This document shows positions 25,734 to 33,582 of a DNA stretch of 64,000 nucleotides, piece by piece; the first letter of the stretch is position 1, and every line of letters starts with the position of its first letter. The notes under the pieces were generated by a model that did no database searches, was not told where the DNA came from, and saw nothing but the letters and a program-made list of their open reading frames with translations. The DNA is from Nitrospirota bacterium. GTDB lineage: Bacteria; Nitrospinota_A; UBA7883; JACRGQ01. A program made the position numbers and the translations under genes. Location: assembly GCA_024275955.1 (NCBI GenBank), contig JAJRYD010000005.1, forward strand, positions 59,408 through 123,407. Direction: 5' to 3'.

Positions 25734-26692
25734 TATTTGCCGTCCTCCGCTTTTACCTGCTCGTCTGTAACTATCTTTATGAAAATATCTTCAAGGCTCA
25801 TCTTCGCCAGCGTCAGTTCGTGCAGGTCCCATCTCTTTTCTGCCGCCAAACGGGCGATAAGGTGCGAGCCGTCAAACCCATCTATAAATTCGACATCAAA
25901 ACCGTTCGTAGAGTTGCTGGTATTGTCGACAGAATCGGCCTTTGTGATGCCGTCTATCGCTCGAAGCCCCTCTAGGACAGAATCTTTAGGCCCGCTTATT
26001 CTTGTACGCACACGGCATGTGGAGTGTATTTGCGCCATAAGGTTCTCCGGCGTGTCCATCGCCTTTATACGGCCTTCGTCTATTATTATTACGCGCTGAC
26101 AGACCATGCTTACCTCCGGCAGTATGTGAGAGCTTAATATAATTGTTCTCTCTTCCTGTAGCCCTTTTATGAGGGAGCGAATTTCTATTATCTGCTTTGG
26201 GTCGAGGCCTACGGTCGGCTCATCGAGTACCAGCACCTGCGGGTCGTTTATCAACGCCTGAGCCAAGCCGACCCTCTGCCGATAACCTTTGGAAAGCTCG
26301 GCTATGAACTTGTGGGCCATATGAGTAAGCCCGACCTTCTCCATAACCTCTCCGACACGGCTGTTAATTTGTCTCCATGGAATTCCTTTTAAGCCGGCGA
26401 CATACCTTAGGTAAACAGGTACCTGCATATCGGTGTAAAGCGGGACAGTTTCTGGAAGGTAGCCAAGCCGCTTTCTTACATTCAGAGAATCTTCAAAAAC
26501 ATCGAACCCAGCGATAGAGGCACTCCCGCTTGTGGCAGGCATGAAACATGTCAAAATCCTCATCGTTGTCGTTTTACCGGCACCGTTCGGCCCGAGAAAA
26601 CCGATAATCTCGCCCTTTTCGACATTGAACGAAATGTCGTCTATTCCTCTTGCTCCACCATAGGTTTTGGTTAAATTTTGTACTTCTATCAT
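25733..26692 (-). CDS. ABC transporter ATP-binding protein (GldA-like)
   Basis: 319 residues: Walker A GPNGAGKTT (~35-43), Q-loop YLPETVPLY, signature LSKGYRQRVGLAQAL (~135), Walker B VLVLDEPTVGLD (~155), switch His in LSSHILPE, and a ~90-residue C-terminal extension common in GldA/NatA-type ATPases. Drives export by the downstream permease. First gene of a seven-gene operon running to 20623, with a sigma-54-type promoter ~100 bases upstream. Confidence 0.92.
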   Translation of the reverse strand: MIEVQNLTKTYGGARGIDDISFNVEKGEIIGFLGPNGAGKTTTMRILTCFMPATSGSASIAGFDVFEDSLNVRKRLGYLPETVPLYTDMQVPVYLRYVAGLKGIPWRQINSRVGEVMEKVGLTHMAHKFIAELSKGYRQRVGLAQALINDPQVLVLDEPTVGLDPKQIIEIRSLIKGLQEERTIILSSHILPEVSMVCQRVIIIDEGRIKAMDTPENLMAQIHSTCRVRTRISGPKDSVLEGLRAIDGITKADSVDNTSNSTNGFDVEFIDGFDGSHLIARLAAEKRWDLHELTLAKMSLEDIFIKIVTDEQVKAEDGK

Positions 26693-26794
26693 ATGCTTAA
26701 ATTCACAACCCCAAAATAATCATAAGGATACTCCCCCACTAACCTAGACAACAAAGAAAGTGTCTAAACAGTGATACACTATCGTGCTTGAAAA

Positions 26795-26810
26795 AGCAAG
26801 AAATGAGCCA
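26795..26810 (-). promoter_or_regulatory. Sigma-54 (-24/-12) promoter of the ABC-exporter operon
   Basis: Minus-strand TGGCTCATTTCTTGCT differs from the TGGCAC-N5-TTGCW consensus at one position and keeps GG-N10-GC. It lies just after the terminator of the upstream cytochrome gene and ~100 bases before the ATPase start; predicted start point near 26784. Confidence 0.65.
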
Positions 26811-26813
26811 AAG

Positions 26814-26849
26814 ACAAAAAAAAGCCCCTTCCCGTTAAGGGAAGGGGCT
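26814..26849 (-). terminator. Rho-independent terminator of the cytochrome c gene at 26890
   Basis: A 12-bp stem (AGCCCCTTCCC and complement, short loop around 26835) followed on the minus strand by TTTTTTTT. It lies 40 bases after the stop of the cytochrome gene. Confidence 0.92.
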
Positions 26850-26889
26850 GTATGAATCTATCGAAAATCAGCTACAACTAATTGTAACC

Positions 26890-28011
26890 TTACTTCTCTT
26901 CAGCCCAATCGCCAAGCGCGCTAACTCCGTCCTGTCCGCCATGACCTGAAGTTTTGGTGCTTATTCCAACCTTTTTGGAAGCGAGACGTCCGCCACCGAT
27001 TGAGTCGAACCCGCCCTTCATATCGCCGCCACGGCCGGCCATTTCGCCTTCAAGCTCTAACTCTTCGTTAAGCTCTTGAAAATCTTCGCTTTTGCCTGCG
27101 TTAGCGGCAGTAACATCGTCGGCATCGGCAGTAAATGCCGGTTTAGCAGAAAGAGATCTGATGAATGCTACTGTGTTCCAGATATCCTGATCCTGCATAA
27201 TGTTGCCCCATGGAGGCATAGCTTCGGAAAGATTACGTGCCTTGCCGCCACCCTTGATTACCGCGAAGAGATCAAGGTTGGAGATGTAGTTTGCGTATTC
27301 ACCGTTAGTTAGGTTACGCGGCCTAGGATCTAAAGGAGCCGCCGTAGGGCCATCGCCTTTACCGTTCCAGCCATGACAATGTACACAGTAGAAAGAGAAC
27401 CAATGAGCACCCTGATCAGGATCTGCGCCTTTTACAAGGGTGGCGCCGTTGGTTGGAGGCCTTGTGATATCGTTCCACTGGTTTGTCCATTCGTTGTAAT
27501 CAGCACCAAGCTTGGAGTTCGCTTTACCACGAAACCAAACCTCGGTAACGCCGGATTTTTCGGTAAGACCGGACTGAGTGTCGCCAAGCTGACCTGTCCA
27601 TCTGTTTCTAAACCGTTTTTCCATAAGCCCAGCAAGCGGAGTCTTAAGGTGAGATTTGAGGACTCCGCCGCCAAGACCTTCCGGCAGATTAGCACCTATT
27701 TTGGACGGTGAAGATGCAACTTTACCAACGCCTGTCAGGTAATCAAAACCTGCAACGCCGTAAGTGGAAGCGCTGGAACCTTTTTTGTTAGTTTTTGTCT
27801 CGAAAGACTCGATGTTATATTCGTCAGCCTCTTTACCGTAGGCATCACGCATCTTTTGAGCTTCTTTCTCGGAAAGATCTCCAGCTTTTTTAGCTTTATC
27901 AAGCTGTGCCTTCGTCTTTTTCTGACGAGTGGCATCGGCATCTATAACGCTAAAACCGATAAACGCAAAGCTTAAGGTTATTAAAAGGACCGTTTTAAAA
28001 ACACTTTTCAT
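26890..28011 (-). CDS. Exported monohaem cytochrome c with long flanking regions
   Basis: 373 residues: signal peptide (…SVIDADA), a Lys/Glu-rich helical stretch (~27-70), a Gly-rich linker, then a cytochrome c domain around 200-290 with CVHCHGWNGKGDGPTAAPL and distal Met in AMPPWGNI. The C-terminal ~80 residues are acidic then Gly/Lys-rich (GRGGDMKGGFDSIGGGRLAS) and look disordered. The haem domain resembles those of the cytochromes at 32035 and 33582. AGGGGGG nine bases before the ATG suggests high expression. Own sigma-54-type promoter and own terminator, so a single-gene unit. Likely a periplasmic carrier or oxidase donor. Confidence 0.82.
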   Translation of the reverse strand: MKSVFKTVLLITLSFAFIGFSVIDADATRQKKTKAQLDKAKKAGDLSEKEAQKMRDAYGKEADEYNIESFETKTNKKGSSASTYGVAGFDYLTGVGKVASSPSKIGANLPEGLGGGVLKSHLKTPLAGLMEKRFRNRWTGQLGDTQSGLTEKSGVTEVWFRGKANSKLGADYNEWTNQWNDITRPPTNGATLVKGADPDQGAHWFSFYCVHCHGWNGKGDGPTAAPLDPRPRNLTNGEYANYISNLDLFAVIKGGGKARNLSEAMPPWGNIMQDQDIWNTVAFIRSLSAKPAFTADADDVTAANAGKSEDFQELNEELELEGEMAGRGGDMKGGFDSIGGGRLASKKVGISTKTSGHGGQDGVSALGDWAEEK

Positions 28012-28089
28012 TGACTAACCCCCCTAGGTTGTTAAATTAAAAAACTATCCAAAATATTTCACCAGCCTTCTGGCTGATACCAGTTTTAG

Positions 28090-28106
28090 AGCAACCTGCG
28101 TGCCTG
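28090..28106 (-). promoter_or_regulatory. Sigma-54 (-24/-12) promoter of the cytochrome c gene
   Basis: Minus-strand AGGCACGCAGGTTGCTC: consensus GGCACG-N4-TTGCT intact with GG-N10-GC; only the first T is A. Predicted start ~28080, giving a ~70-base leader. Confidence 0.75.
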
Positions 28107-28136
28107 AGCTATACTTAACCTCTTTAATTTCAACGC

Positions 28137-28154
28137 TGTAACGAAAATGTTACA
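28137..28154. repeat. Inverted repeat TGTAAC-N6-GTTACA
   Basis: Perfect six-base arms, centred about 42 bp upstream of the -24 element of the cytochrome c promoter. Candidate regulator site within the 389-bp gap 28012-28400, which has no supported gene. Confidence 0.4.
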
Positions 28155-28222
28155 CTGTTTAATCGTCTTATATTCTCATTTCTTTAATAAAAAACAGCTG
28201 TAAGCAGTGAAATCGGTCGAAG

Positions 28223-28237
28223 TGACAAAGTTTGTCA
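28223..28237. repeat. 15-bp palindrome TGACAAA-G-TTTGTCA, candidate enhancer
   Basis: Perfect seven-base arms, ~125 bp upstream of the -24 element, a usual distance for a sigma-54 activator site. The overlapping minus-strand TTGACA has no good -10 partner. Confidence 0.45.
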
Positions 28238-28373
28238 ACTTAAGAGCTATATGGTTCAACCGCTATAAGACAACCTTAAATAGCGGAAAAACAAGCTAAA
28301 ACGATAAAATATTGGTTGTTTTGTTTCAACATAACATTAAACTTTAAAATATCTAAACGGTAGGAAGTTCTAT

Positions 28374-28403
28374 TGGCGCCGGCTGTTTTGCGCCGTTTTT
28401 TTA
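28374..28403 (+). terminator. Terminator-like hairpin on plus strand without an upstream gene
   Basis: GGCGC … GCGCC with a ten-base loop, followed by GTTTTTTT on the plus strand. It abuts the stop of the minus-strand lipoprotein gene. No plus-strand gene precedes it, so it either ends an unseen small RNA from the 28012-28370 gap or is fortuitous. Confidence 0.35.
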
Positions 28404-29036
28404 GTCAAAAAACGCTACTACTGACGAGCTGTCAAAAATACATTGAGCAAAAAACCATGTTTCGTCGTGAGAATATATCCGAACAGTGCCGACCTTTCGG
28501 ATCTTTCCGAGGTTGCAATCGTAAACAGCCTCTTTTATCTTACGGCCATGCTGCTTTGGGGCAGATTTTTTCTGGCTGTAGACAACTTCCACAGGGACGA
28601 TTACCAAAAACCCCTTTTCATACTCTGCGTTTACAGGGTCGTCCCCCACCATCTCAAGATGTTTTGCCTTCTTCACCTTGAAAGAGGCCGATGGTGGGAA
28701 AAAATATCTCTCTTTCCACAAGCTGTCGGAGAAAACATCCCTGCTGGTCGAAAAATATAACGACTTATGTTCTTCAAACCTCTCTTGCAACATTTTGCCG
28801 ACATCGCCAGTCTCCGCCTCTTTGAGGTATCTCATTTGGCGGGCTGTAACCCTGTTGATCTTGTAGATAGTTTCAAAGTCGTCGGCTTTAACCGCTTGCA
28901 GATATTCCTCTACCACTTTTTCCGGCTCGCCCTGTATACGTTTATCGCAGGCAAGCAGAGCTACCAGAAGAAGCGACAGCAACACGCCAGCCGAGCGGCG
29001 TGCCAACAGCCTTTTACCAGACAACCTGTGGTTCAT
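28401..29036 (-). CDS. NTF2-like lipoprotein linked to second cytochrome b
   Basis: 211 residues, lipobox LLVALLAC (Cys ~29), then an NTF2-like domain (EKVVEEYLQAVKADDFETIYKINRVTA … FLVIVPVEVVYSQKK … TWFFAQCIFDS). The start ATG lies inside the end of the cytochrome b/c gene (23-base overlap, GAGG upstream), exactly the same overlap as between the other cytochrome b/c gene and its downstream neighbour. Counterpart of the lipoprotein at 7754. Probably a small subunit facing the periplasm; not recognised beyond fold. Confidence 0.65.
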   Translation of the reverse strand: MNHRLSGKRLLARRSAGVLLSLLLVALLACDKRIQGEPEKVVEEYLQAVKADDFETIYKINRVTARQMRYLKEAETGDVGKMLQERFEEHKSLYFSTSRDVFSDSLWKERYFFPPSASFKVKKAKHLEMVGDDPVNAEYEKGFLVIVPVEVVYSQKKSAPKQHGRKIKEAVYDCNLGKIRKVGTVRIYSHDETWFFAQCIFDSSSVVAFFD

Positions 29037-30150
29037 ACCAATGCCTCATCATCCATCTGTTATCAAGAAGTAGCGGGTTGCGCTCTGTGTCTTTGTACGT
29101 CACTGGCGGGATTCCCATTCTCTTGCCCATAGCGGTATTGTGACAGCTATTACAACCCATCCATGGTGCTTTTACGCTTCCCCACAAAAGAGCGAGTATT
29201 AAAAGCCCGCCGACAGTAGCTCCTGCCGCCGTGTAGCCGATTCTCATCCATTTGCGCCGCTTTGCCGGCATCTGTTCAAGCTCTTTTTTACTCTTTCTCT
29301 TATTGAGGTATGGCAGTGCCGTTACGAGCATAAGGAAGATGAACGGAATCCAGAAGACGTACAGAGTCCAGTCGCGGGGCGGGTAGTACCAATACGGCAA
29401 GAGGAAGGTTACAAAGAACCATTCCGGGGCAGGTATATACTGTCCATCCATAGGAAACGGTATTATTTGCGGGTCTTCCGTCGGCACAGGGTAGATGACG
29501 CTTAAGCTAATAACAGCTATCACAAGCGGAACCGCCGCGAAGAACTGCCGAATTAAAAAATCGTTAAAACCTCTAGACTTTATCCTTGAGAGGCAGTGTA
29601 TCTCCAAAAGCACGAATGTGATGAGAGGCAGCACTATGTTATGGATTACGAAATTGCGGGTCGGTGTGTAGCTTGTCATAAAAAACGAGTAGAGGCTCTC
29701 TCCGACCACGGGAAAACTTCTTAGCCAGTTATTGAACATCTCCATCATCCAGTAGCCTTTCCACTCCCACGGCAATATCGAGCCGGTTATGAGGAACGCC
29801 CCGACCAAAAGGGAAAGTGCCACTCCGGTTATCCAGTTCCATTTTCGCCCTCCCTGATAGTCGCGTCTGTGGTACATCCTCCAGAGGTGAAAGAAAACAA
29901 ACATCCCAAGAAAGAAAGCTCCGTACCTGTGAATATTGCGCGTAATAGCGCCGAGCAGTGTCTCATTGTTGAAAAACTGGACGGTCAGGTATGTCTCTGT
30001 CAAAGACGGCTCGTAATAGAAGATCATATACAGCCCGGTAATGAACTGGCTGATTAACAAAAGCAGGGCGCCGCCGCCGAAATAGTGGCGGTAGTTAATC
30101 TTCTTTGGCTGTATCCGCTTCCAAAAGCTTTGAGTTCTGTTTTGCATCAT
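29014..30150 (-). CDS. Cytochrome b (N- and C-terminal halves fused) with C-terminal haem c
   Basis: 378 residues. Residues ~20-210 are the four-helix cytochrome b core with ligand pairs HRYGAFFLGMFVFFH and HNIVLPLITFVLLEIH; residues ~215-320 are the C-terminal half with PAPEWFF at the Qo site; near ~345 lies a haem c site CNSCHNTAMGKRMGIPP, and the protein ends …WYEPQVVW. It is the fused version of the pair at 7102/6384. It should oxidise quinol and pass electrons through haem c to the nearby cytochromes. No Rieske protein gene is in the window. Flanked by two NTF2-like genes. Confidence 0.9.
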   Translation of the reverse strand: MMQNRTQSFWKRIQPKKINYRHYFGGGALLLLISQFITGLYMIFYYEPSLTETYLTVQFFNNETLLGAITRNIHRYGAFFLGMFVFFHLWRMYHRRDYQGGRKWNWITGVALSLLVGAFLITGSILPWEWKGYWMMEMFNNWLRSFPVVGESLYSFFMTSYTPTRNFVIHNIVLPLITFVLLEIHCLSRIKSRGFNDFLIRQFFAAVPLVIAVISLSVIYPVPTEDPQIIPFPMDGQYIPAPEWFFVTFLLPYWYYPPRDWTLYVFWIPFIFLMLVTALPYLNKRKSKKELEQMPAKRRKWMRIGYTAAGATVGGLLILALLWGSVKAPWMGCNSCHNTAMGKRMGIPPVTYKDTERNPLLLDNRWMMRHWYEPQVVW

Positions 30151-30253
30151 CGGTTAACTTAGAGCCAGTAGGCATAAAAAGGATTCACTGTGGCAAAAAA
30201 AATCAACAAACCACGTTTATTTTTTATCTGCCACTCACCGATATCCCAACATT

Positions 30254-30841
30254 CTAAAAGAGTGGATGCATAGGGCTGTCAAACCAAAACCTCTCTTTCG
30301 TTTTGCCGGATATCCCTATAAGCTTCCATTTGCCTTTCTCTCTGACAAGAATATGGTCGTTCTCCACCCAATTATCTATCGTCAGCCTGGTACCTCGGCT
30401 TGCCGGAACTCCAAGAAGCAGGCCGCTACAACGGATAATAACCATATCGGAGCCTTGGTTATGCGAAACAAAACGCATATTGTGGATTGTCGCCAAATCG
30501 CCCATCTGCTTGAATATCCGTACCCATATATCCTTGACCGATTCTTTGGTATGAGGGCCGTTTTTATAGTTGTCGGAATAAAGGTTCATAAGCATTTCAA
30601 GGTTTTTAGATTCGATGGCAGTTTCCGCGTCATCAAAAAACTGCAGGATTTCTTTCCATGTCTTTTCGCCGACAGCTTTTTTCGACTGTTTGTCTATCGT
30701 GATGACATGGTGTTCCGAATGCGCGGCTAACGCTGGGTTAGAACCTAACCCAATAGATAAAAGCAGACCGACAACAAAAACCACTAGTGGTTCTGTTGCC
30801 GGCCTACCGCTTTTTAACATTCTGCTTTGCTCTTTAAACAT
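30254..30841 (-). CDS. Exported SnoaL/NTF2-like protein
   Basis: 195 residues: signal peptide (…SNPALAA), short His-containing segment (HSEHHVIT), then a SnoaL/NTF2-like domain (ILQFFDDAETAIESKNLEMLMNLYSDNYKNG … VIIRCSGLLLGVPASRG … GKWKLIGISGKTKERFW). AAGGAGAG lies eight bases before the ATG. Located between cytochrome c genes and the cytochrome b gene; third NTF2-like protein of the window. Probably an accessory factor; ligand unknown. Confidence 0.65.
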   Translation of the reverse strand: MFKEQSRMLKSGRPATEPLVVFVVGLLLSIGLGSNPALAAHSEHHVITIDKQSKKAVGEKTWKEILQFFDDAETAIESKNLEMLMNLYSDNYKNGPHTKESVKDIWVRIFKQMGDLATIHNMRFVSHNQGSDMVIIRCSGLLLGVPASRGTRLTIDNWVENDHILVREKGKWKLIGISGKTKERFWFDSPMHPLF

Positions 30842-30924
30842 AACGCACTCTCCTTCTTTCGGCCGAAATAGGTCTTGAACCCTATTATAGCCTTAGATAG
30901 GCGTGCGGCTCAGCTATTTTCCGG

Positions 30925-31302
30925 CTACTTTCCTTTGCATTTGCACATAGCACGCAGATGCTTCACTAACCCGCTAACCTCGGCATCGGAAAGGATTCCG
31001 CCAAATGGAGGCATCTGAGTCGATTTGCCAACAGCAGGGCCACCGCTTTTAATAGCCTTGAAAACGCTATCGTCCGAAAGCGCGCTCATATCTTTCGCGC
31101 TCACATGGTTTCTAGGAGCAACGGCAAGGTATGGAGCGTTTACCCATTTACCTGTGCCAGCAGTGCCGTGGCACTGTACGCAGTAAAGCTTGTAGTTGTC
31201 AGCCGCCTTCTCGGCGGCATCAGCCGATGGAACATTACCAAAGAACATAGCGACAACAAAGGCTATGACAGCCGTTACTTTAAAAATTCTTATATCTTTC
31301 AT
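30925..31302 (-). CDS. Small monohaem cytochrome c
   Basis: 125 residues: signal peptide (…VPSADA), haem site CVQCHGTAGTGKW, distal Met in TQMPPFGGILSD, C-terminal helix ending CKCKGK. Class I, cbb3-CcoP/cytochrome c6-like. Ribosome site GGGG before the ATG. It follows the diheme gene by 12 bases and should be a soluble carrier between the membrane cytochromes and the terminal reductase/oxidase. Confidence 0.88.
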   Translation of the reverse strand: MKDIRIFKVTAVIAFVVAMFFGNVPSADAAEKAADNYKLYCVQCHGTAGTGKWVNAPYLAVAPRNHVSAKDMSALSDDSVFKAIKSGGPAVGKSTQMPPFGGILSDAEVSGLVKHLRAMCKCKGK

Positions 31303-31314
31303 TTCAAATACCCC

Positions 31315-31986
31315 TTACTTGAGAGAAGAAAGATAGTTAACCATTAACTGCAAGTCTTTCTCCTCAAAATCGCGTTTTGCCATCCATACTTTCGGGTCCC
31401 AATGCTGTGGGTTTTTCAAAAAGCTGTAAAGCCAATCAGGGTTAAGACGTGTTCCTATCCCTTCAAAAGTAGGGCAGGAAATACCGCCTCCTTTTCTCGG
31501 ATCTACATGGCAGGCATTGCATGCCTCACCCTTAAACATAAAGCTTTTGGCCTTTGCTTTTTTGAACTTGCCGATTTTAGCAGTTCCCGTAGGCATATCC
31601 TCTTTGAGGGTCATAAGATAGTCGGCTACCGCGCCTGCGTCCCCAGCACTAAGCTTAGAGGCGCATTTAGGAACATTTGCCACTACATCGGTATCACCTT
31701 CAACCTTGATGTTGTTGAGGTAAACCGTACCGGCCGGCCTGATAGTCGTAGGAGCCTGAATGTAGCCTACCAGCCACTCTTTATTGAACTTGTTGCCAGA
31801 GTAGAAAAGATCCGGCGCCTTTCTCTTCATAATTTCGGCTATGGTCGTTACCGCCGGGCCGCTCATCTGGTGACAGCTTCCACATTTGTTGCTTCCAACA
31901 AGCGCCTTACCATCGGCGGCAAACACTGGCGATGCCAGCATTACCGCAAACAGTAGGCCACTCATAAAGACAAGTCTTTTCATCAT
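31315..31986 (-). CDS. Diheme cytochrome c
   Basis: 223 residues: signal peptide (…ASPVFA), first haem domain CGSCHQMSGPAVTT with APDLFYSGNKFNKEWLVGYIQAP, second haem domain CNACHVDPRKGGG with WLYSFLKNPQHWDPKVWM. Each resembles a cytochrome c domain with YCL-like helices (ADYLMTL, LMVNYLSSL). Exported. GGGGGC upstream of the ATG (31986) points to good translation. Part of the operon with the bd-like oxidase. Confidence 0.87.
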   Translation of the reverse strand: MMKRLVFMSGLLFAVMLASPVFAADGKALVGSNKCGSCHQMSGPAVTTIAEIMKRKAPDLFYSGNKFNKEWLVGYIQAPTTIRPAGTVYLNNIKVEGDTDVVANVPKCASKLSAGDAGAVADYLMTLKEDMPTGTAKIGKFKKAKAKSFMFKGEACNACHVDPRKGGGISCPTFEGIGTRLNPDWLYSFLKNPQHWDPKVWMAKRDFEEKDLQLMVNYLSSLK

Positions 31987-32034
31987 AATTGTGCCCCCTA
32001 TAAATCTATGGTTAATTCTATCGAATCTACGATA

Positions 32035-33582
32035 CTATTCTCTATTTTTCCTAAGAAACGCCCCAAACATAAACTGGCCAACCACCAGAACAAGGAACAC
32101 GCCAAGCGGGAAGGTAACAACCTGGCTTCCTGTTTCCGGCTTTAGCAAAAGCCAGCGCCATGTGGTTAAGGTATGCTTCGGGCCTACTTCACCGTTGGAG
32201 CCGTCCCAGTTAGCAAACGCAATCGGTATATATTTACCGACTTCAAACTGGGTATCACTTTCAGTGTTTGGAGTTGTTAGGCTTCTTTTCATCATAACCT
32301 TCCATGTACCGTCTTTGTACGATGCCGAAGTAGTGAAACCGGCCGCCGCACTGTCGCTCTCTTCCCTAGCGCCGGTACCTGTGGTCTTTAGCATTTTCGA
32401 TACGTTCTGCTTCTCGACGCTTCCACTGTTCCAGTAAAGCATAGAAACAGCGTTAGAGCCGTCGCCGTGGCCAAAGTAAGGTTTCTTGGATGTAGTCGGT
32501 ATTACTACGGGAGTCTGTATCGCCAACGCGTCGGGAGTAAGACCGTCCCATGCTATCGCCGCCGCTATAGCATCGCCCGCTATAGATTTGGTTCTGTCGT
32601 CTATCTCGATAAGGAAAGCGATATCTTTATCGGTAAACGCCGCCTTAACGCTTATAAGGTCGTTGCTTGGAATGAAGAACCTGTCTTTCTTAATCATTTG
32701 TGGCACGAGGAAAAACGCGGTGCCGGCTATCGCGTTCCATTCTTCGGCATTTTCATCGGCTGGAAGCGAGGCAAGCGGAGCGCCTTTAACAACTATCTGT
32801 CCTTCTTTGGTCTGCCTGTCAGGGTCGGCGAGAGACATTACATAGTTGGTAACATGCCATCTGTCTTCTTCGGAAAGCTTTCCGTTGCCGGTCTCTGGAG
32901 CAGCAAAAGATATCATAGGGGTATTGGGTATGCCGGCTGTCACTCTGGAGAAGATGCTTTCAGCAGTGTAGCCGCCCCTAAATGTCCATGGCTTGGTAAA
33001 GTTTCTCGGCCATACTCTGTGCTTGGTATCTTCTTTAAGCTTTTTCATCGTATCGCCCTTACCGGCACGGCCATGACATTCCCAGCACTTAGCGGCATCA
33101 AACGCCTTCATACCTTTTTCGATACTCTCGGGCGAGCTGACAATTTTCTTGCTGTAGTCAATCGACGGCGGATTCGGCTCATCCTCAAACATATCGGTAA
33201 GCTTGTTCTTTATAAACGCGACAAGGTCCCACCTCTCCTGCTTTTTAAGAACATCTTTCCAAGGAGGCATACTGGTGCCGGGCATTCCATCGGAAATCAT
33301 ATTAAAGATATCTTCGTCTCTCACAATTTCATTGGCCGGAGGGCTTGTCTTGTATTTGTAGATACCCTCGGCAAAGTTCCTCGGAGGCGGAATCATAAAT
33401 TTCGAGCCGGGGCCGTCTGCTTCGCCCTCTTTACCATGACACCACCAGCACTTCTTAAGGTATATCGCATGACCGTTATCCGCGTTGCCAGGGTCAGCAA
33501 AAGCGGGAGGGGCGATAAAAAGAGAAAGCACCAAAAGCACTGTAACTTTTCTTAGGTCTTTTAATAATCTCATCTTATTCAT
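32035..33582 (-). CDS. Diheme cytochrome c fused to NxrC/ethylbenzene-dehydrogenase-type haem domain
   Basis: 515 residues: signal peptide (…PPAFA), two cytochrome c domains (CWWCHGKEGEADGPG, Met in SMPPWKD; CWECHGRAGKGDT), then from ~265 to 480 a beta-rich domain like the gamma subunit of ethylbenzene dehydrogenase/NxrC (WNAIAGTAFFLVPQM, VKAAFTDKDIAFLIEIDD, WKVMMKRSL, TTWRWLLLKP), which in known enzymes binds one b haem, and a C-terminal membrane helix (TFPLGVFLVLVVGQFMFGAFL). No molybdenum catalytic subunit is present here. The start overlaps the previous stop (TAATG) with AAGGAG upstream. Probably a membrane-tethered three-haem relay. Confidence 0.82.
   Translation of the reverse strand: MNKMRLLKDLRKVTVLLVLSLFIAPPAFADPGNADNGHAIYLKKCWWCHGKEGEADGPGSKFMIPPPRNFAEGIYKYKTSPPANEIVRDEDIFNMISDGMPGTSMPPWKDVLKKQERWDLVAFIKNKLTDMFEDEPNPPSIDYSKKIVSSPESIEKGMKAFDAAKCWECHGRAGKGDTMKKLKEDTKHRVWPRNFTKPWTFRGGYTAESIFSRVTAGIPNTPMISFAAPETGNGKLSEEDRWHVTNYVMSLADPDRQTKEGQIVVKGAPLASLPADENAEEWNAIAGTAFFLVPQMIKKDRFFIPSNDLISVKAAFTDKDIAFLIEIDDRTKSIAGDAIAAAIAWDGLTPDALAIQTPVVIPTTSKKPYFGHGDGSNAVSMLYWNSGSVEKQNVSKMLKTTGTGAREESDSAAAGFTTSASYKDGTWKVMMKRSLTTPNTESDTQFEVGKYIPIAFANWDGSNGEVGPKHTLTTWRWLLLKPETGSQVVTFPLGVFLVLVVGQFMFGAFLRKNRE

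Noticed and set aside
23383-26692. ABC ATPase/permease as NosF/NosY
   Set aside because: Gene order with GldG-like and DUF4340 proteins and absence of a NosD beta-helix protein fit the Gld-type exporter better.
28218-28240. TTGACA (minus strand) as a sigma-70 -35 box
   Set aside because: The hexamer 17 bases away (CGATTT) is a poor -10; the palindrome explains the sequence better.
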